Assembly: GCA_011088105.1 (NCBI GenBank)
Contig: JAALKI010000018.1
Location: forward strand, 1 to 53,555
Direction: 5' to 3'
Length of the DNA: 53,555 bases
DNA from: Nitrospirota bacterium
Lineage (GTDB): Bacteria; Nitrospirota; Nitrospiria; Nitrospirales; UBA8639
A model generated the notes under the pieces. It was not told the origin of the DNA and did no database searches. It was given only the letters and a program-made list of their open reading frames with translations. Below are positions 51,212 through 53,555 of this stretch, piece after piece. The translations under genes and the position numbers were made by a program. Every line of letters begins with the position of its first letter. Position 1 is the stretch's first letter.

Positions 51212-51997
51212 TTGGAAAAATCCACCGCTGCCTTGCCATTCATTGCGAGTCAGCACAACCCATCTTTCAAACAGTGGCGCGCGCTTCTCACAACATCGGG
51301 CATCAAGCAGCATGCCCAGTTTTTGCTGCACGGCAAAAAGGTTGTTGAGGAAACTCTTGTCAAACATACCCAGCATTGCCGGGCCGTGATTACTTCGGAA
51401 CGTTTTTTAGCCCTTCCTCACGTACCGGCATCCGTCAAAATGTTTTCTTTATCTCATAGCCTGTTTCAAAAATTAGACTGTTTTGGCACACAGAATCCGC
51501 TCTTAGTTTGTCGGGTCCCGCCCTTGCCAATGATCGACTTACGAGAACCACCAGATGGCGTAGAAGTCCTGTGTCCCTTGGGAGACCCAACCAATGTTGG
51601 CGCGTTACTCCGAAGCTGTCAGGCCTTTGGTGCCACGAAACTTATTTTCCTTGAGGAAGCCACCCACCCATGCCACCCTAAATCTGTACGCGCTGCAAGT
51701 GGCGCCATATTTAACCAGCCCCTCTACCAAGGCCCCGCGCTGCAAAGACTCCACCAAGAACACCTAGACCACTCGACGATCGCCTTAACCATGCAGGGCA
51801 CACCGCTAACAAAGTTCACATGGCCCATCAACATACGCCTTGTCATTGGAGAAGAAGGCCCTGGATTACCTTCGGATCTTGACTTGCCCTGCATATCAAT
51901 TCCCATGCACAATCAAAACCATTCGCTAAATGCCTCCATTGCCGCAAGCATTGCGCTCTACGCTTATCGCCTCGCCCACCCGTGGGGTGTGCGGTGA
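51212..51997 (+). CDS. SpoU-family (TrmH-like) RNA 2'-O-methyltransferase
   Basis: A 261-residue protein of the knotted SPOUT class. The N-terminal substrate-binding region (about 15-100) includes FLLHGKKVVEETL. The catalytic domain has DPTNVGALLRSCQAFG (motif 1), IGEEGPGLPSDL (motif 2) and SIPMHNQNHSLNASIAASI (motif 3), the three SpoU motifs that form the SAM-binding trefoil knot. Family members methylate ribose of tRNA or 23S rRNA; the target here is unknown. The start is a TTG at 51212. Base composition is still like the rest of the window, unlike the next gene. Confidence 0.9.
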   Translation: MEKSTAALPFIASQHNPSFKQWRALLTTSGIKQHAQFLLHGKKVVEETLVKHTQHCRAVITSERFLALPHVPASVKMFSLSHSLFQKLDCFGTQNPLLVCRVPPLPMIDLREPPDGVEVLCPLGDPTNVGALLRSCQAFGATKLIFLEEATHPCHPKSVRAASGAIFNQPLYQGPALQRLHQEHLDHSTIALTMQGTPLTKFTWPINIRLVIGEEGPGLPSDLDLPCISIPMHNQNHSLNASIAASIALYAYRLAHPWGVR

Positions 51998-52052
51998 CTT
52001 GACAGGGCGGCGAGAAACACGGTACGCCTAGAGACGCTTCGACGCCTGGCCC

Positions 52053-52059
52053 AAGGAGG
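52053..52059 (+). promoter_or_regulatory. Strong Shine-Dalgarno of the 65-residue gene
   Basis: AAGGAGG lies five bases before the ATG at 52065. A TTGACA at 51999-52004 followed at 18 bases by TACGCC may be a weak promoter. The ribosome-binding site strongly supports translation of the small gene. Confidence 0.6.
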
Positions 52060-52064
52060 ACCCT

Positions 52065-52262
52065 ATGCCTGTCAATGCCCTACGAAAAGACCAGCCCCGC
52101 CCGACTCGACCGGCGCCGCGGACCACCCGCGTTGAGGGGGCCGCCCCACCCCTCTCCGAAGCCGCCCAGCAGGAAGCCGATCTCGCCAACCAAGAACAAG
52201 AAGCCCTCTGGGAAGCCGCCGATAATGCCATGACCCAACAAGACGGCTCCCTCCGCTGGTAA
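52065..52262 (+). CDS. 65-residue protein of unknown function upstream of hemL
   Basis: A strong AAGGAGG site precedes the ATG, and the stop is only two bases before the hemL ATG, so the two are probably translationally coupled. The first half is basic and Pro-rich (RKDQPRPTRPAPRTTR). The second half is an acidic helix (EAAQQEADLANQEQEALWEAADN), ending GSLRW. I recognise no family. It has the same high G+C composition as hemL, in contrast with the genes to its left. Confidence 0.7.
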   Translation: MPVNALRKDQPRPTRPAPRTTRVEGAAPPLSEAAQQEADLANQEQEALWEAADNAMTQQDGSLRW

Positions 52263-52264
52263 CC

Positions 52265-53555
52265 ATGCCCCCCCGTCCGGCCTTCGCCACCCCTCAATCC
52301 CTCGCCTGGTTTCACGCCGCCCAACGCGTCATCCCCGGGGGCGTCAATAGCCCCGTCCGCGCCTTTCGAGCCGTCGGAGGCCAGCCGCTCTTTCTCACCC
52401 GCGCGAAAGGGGCCTATGTCTATGACCTCGATGGCCATCGGTTCCTGGACTACGTCCTGTCGTGGGGGCCCATGATCTTGGGCCATGCCCCCGCCGCGAT
52501 CGTCCAACGGTTAACCCAGGTCCTCGCGCAGGGGACCAGCTTTGGCGCCCCGACCGTCCATGAAGTCCAATTGGCCCAAATGATTACCCAGGCGGTCCCC
52601 TCCATGGAGATGGTGCGTCTCGTCAACTCGGGCACAGAAGCCGTCATGAGTGCCTTGCGGGTCGCGCGGGCCTATACCCAACGTGAGGGCATTCTCAAAT
52701 TTGCGGGGGGGTATCATGGCCATGCCGACGCGCTCTTAGTCCAAGCGGGATCGGGGGTGGCCACTTTAGGCATTCCTGATAGTCCCGGCGTCCCGGCTAG
52801 TGTGGCGCGACAGACCCTGACAGCCCCTTACAATGACTACCCCGCCGTGGAACGCCTGGTGAGACGCTATGCGAAACGCCTGGCGTGTATCATTGTCGAA
52901 CCGGTCGCCGGCAATATGGGGGTGGTGCCCCCACACGACGACTTTCTCCCGCGCCTCCGGGCGTTAACGCAACGGTATGACATACTCCTGATCTTTGATG
53001 AAGTGATGACGGGCTTTCGGGTGGGGTATGGCGGCGCGCAAGGCCTCTATGGGGTCACGCCGGATCTCACCTGTTTAGGCAAGATTATTGGCGGGGGGCT
53101 CCCGGTGGGCGCCTATGGGGGCACGCGGGCGATCATGCAACAGGTGGCGCCGGCGGGGCCGGTGTATCAGGCGGGCACGTTATCGGGCAATCCATTAGCG
53201 GTGACGGCTGGGGTGGAGACGTTACGGCGCTTGACGCCGGGGGTCTACCGGACGTTAGAGGCGCGAGCGGCGGAACTCGCGGAAGGGCTGGGGGCGGCAG
53301 CGAAGCGCGCCAAGGTCCCATATCGGCAAACGCGGGTCGGGTCCATGTTGGGGGGCTTTTTTACGGCCCGGCGGGTGGTGGATTATGCCTCGGCGCAGCG
53401 GGCGGATACCCAGCGGTATGCCCGGTTTTTTCAGGGCCTCTTGCGCGAGGGCATCTATGTCGCCCCCTCGCAATTTGAGGCCGCGTTTCTCTCCACCGCC
53501 CACACCTCCGCCATGCTCCACCACACCCTCGCCGCCGCAAGGCGGGTTTTTAAGA
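52265..53555 (+). CDS. hemL: Glutamate-1-semialdehyde 2,1-aminomutase, runs past the window end
   Basis: A PLP enzyme that moves the amino group of glutamate 1-semialdehyde to give 5-aminolevulinate for tetrapyrroles. About 430 codons are present with no stop. Since the family is about 425-430 residues, only the last few are missing. Visible motifs are PGGVNSPVRAF at the N-terminus, NSGTEAVMSALR, GGYHGHADALLVQAGSG, IFDEVMTGFRVG (PLP-contacting Asp), the Schiff-base Lys in CLGKIIGGGLPVGAYGG, and QAGTLSGNPLA. The gene is much richer in G+C than the preceding 50 kb. Codons ending in C dominate the first and last parts, and codons ending in G the middle. Confidence 0.95.
   Translation, partial: MPPRPAFATPQSLAWFHAAQRVIPGGVNSPVRAFRAVGGQPLFLTRAKGAYVYDLDGHRFLDYVLSWGPMILGHAPAAIVQRLTQVLAQGTSFGAPTVHEVQLAQMITQAVPSMEMVRLVNSGTEAVMSALRVARAYTQREGILKFAGGYHGHADALLVQAGSGVATLGIPDSPGVPASVARQTLTAPYNDYPAVERLVRRYAKRLACIIVEPVAGNMGVVPPHDDFLPRLRALTQRYDILLIFDEVMTGFRVGYGGAQGLYGVTPDLTCLGKIIGGGLPVGAYGGTRAIMQQVAPAGPVYQAGTLSGNPLAVTAGVETLRRLTPGVYRTLEARAAELAEGLGAAAKRAKVPYRQTRVGSMLGGFFTARRVVDYASAQRADTQRYARFFQGLLREGIYVAPSQFEAAFLSTAHTSAMLHHTLAAARRVFK
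53532..53551 (+). terminator. Terminator-like hairpin inside the hemL 3' end
   Basis: Arms CCGCC and GGCGG enclose a GCAA tetraloop and are followed after one base by TTTTT. It lies within the hemL reading frame close to the expected stop, so it may be chance or a terminator that overlaps the end of the gene. The window ends here and the next bases are unseen. Confidence 0.3.

Noticed and set aside
52028-52507. 159-codon minus-strand ORF opposite hemL and the small gene
   Set aside because: GC-rich DNA leaves all frames open; the plus frame has clear HemL motifs.
1-53555. CRISPR arrays, insertion sequences, phage or toxin-antitoxin modules
   Set aside because: No regularly spaced direct repeats, transposase or integrase motifs, or recognisable toxin/antitoxin pairs were seen on either strand.

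Overview
The window is a continuous stretch of bacterial chromosome, densely packed with housekeeping and envelope genes. There is no sign of a prophage, transposon, plasmid or CRISPR array. It has a Gram-negative, outer-membrane character: a PagL-like outer membrane protein, a LAB_N protein, lipoproteins, Tat and DegP-type proteins. Base composition is moderate, about half G+C by eye. Gene content and protein style suggest a Nitrospira-like member of the Nitrospirota; that is an inference from memory of such genomes, not a database result.

Layout. 1-3.9 kb: a Fis-type regulator, tRNA-Val(GAC) with a clear promoter, and the translation operon thrS-infC-rpmI-rplT closed by a strong terminator. 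3.9-11.9 kb (minus strand): rsmB-rpe-pheS-pheT, where both PheRS subunits are of the archaeal/eukaryotic type, then larC-pdxA. 12-17.1 kb: an RRM glycine-rich RNA-binding protein, a His-rich membrane protein gene interrupted by two in-frame TGA codons, a PagL-like protein, a lipoprotein, a UvrC that lacks its usual C-terminal domain, and a glyoxalase-fold protein. 17.4-26.7 kb (plus): aroE-aroK, a MEKHLA-domain protein, glk-rpiA, a DegP-like lipoprotein protease, a secreted protein, and a trio of GT2 glycosyltransferase, LAB_N protein and GT83-type glycosyltransferase.

26.7-36.7 kb (minus): a PAP2 phosphatase, then a tightly overlapping run phoH-ybeY-ftsY-M1 peptidase-PD40 propeller, mutM, a RoxA-like ribosomal oxygenase with a one-base frameshift in an A7 run, an ElaA-like acetyltransferase and msrB. 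36.9-42.5 kb: an unrecognised 253-residue protein, a 0.6 kb gene-poor scar, amgK-murU (MurNAc salvage), a GH15 glucoamylase-like enzyme and tRNA-Leu(GAG). 42.6-46.8 kb (plus): queE, pepA, nagZ, a protein made of two desulforedoxin-like repeats, and a proline-rich small protein. 46.8-52 kb: a class I amidotransferase-like hydrolase, two unknown proteins, a TatA-family protein with a long tail, a HEAT-repeat lipoprotein, a methyltransferase and a SpoU RNA methyltransferase. From about 52.0 kb to the end the DNA becomes markedly GC-rich and carries a 65-residue protein and hemL, which runs off the window.

How the genes work together. Several blocks are coherent: translation (thrS, infC, rpmI, rplT, pheST, two tRNAs, rsmB, ybeY, roxA, SpoU); peptidoglycan recycling (nagZ, amgK, murU); lipid-linked sugar or lipid A chemistry (GT2, LAB_N, GT83, PAP2, PagL-like); protein export and envelope quality control (ftsY, TatA-like, DegP-like); and oxidative or DNA damage repair (mutM, uvrC, msrB). 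I did not find one clearly new multi-gene system. The most unusual items are the archaeal-type PheRS at the canonical pheST position, the double-TGA membrane gene, the frameshifted roxA, the tandem desulforedoxin-like protein, the TatA protein with a TatB-like tail, and the compositional break at hemL.
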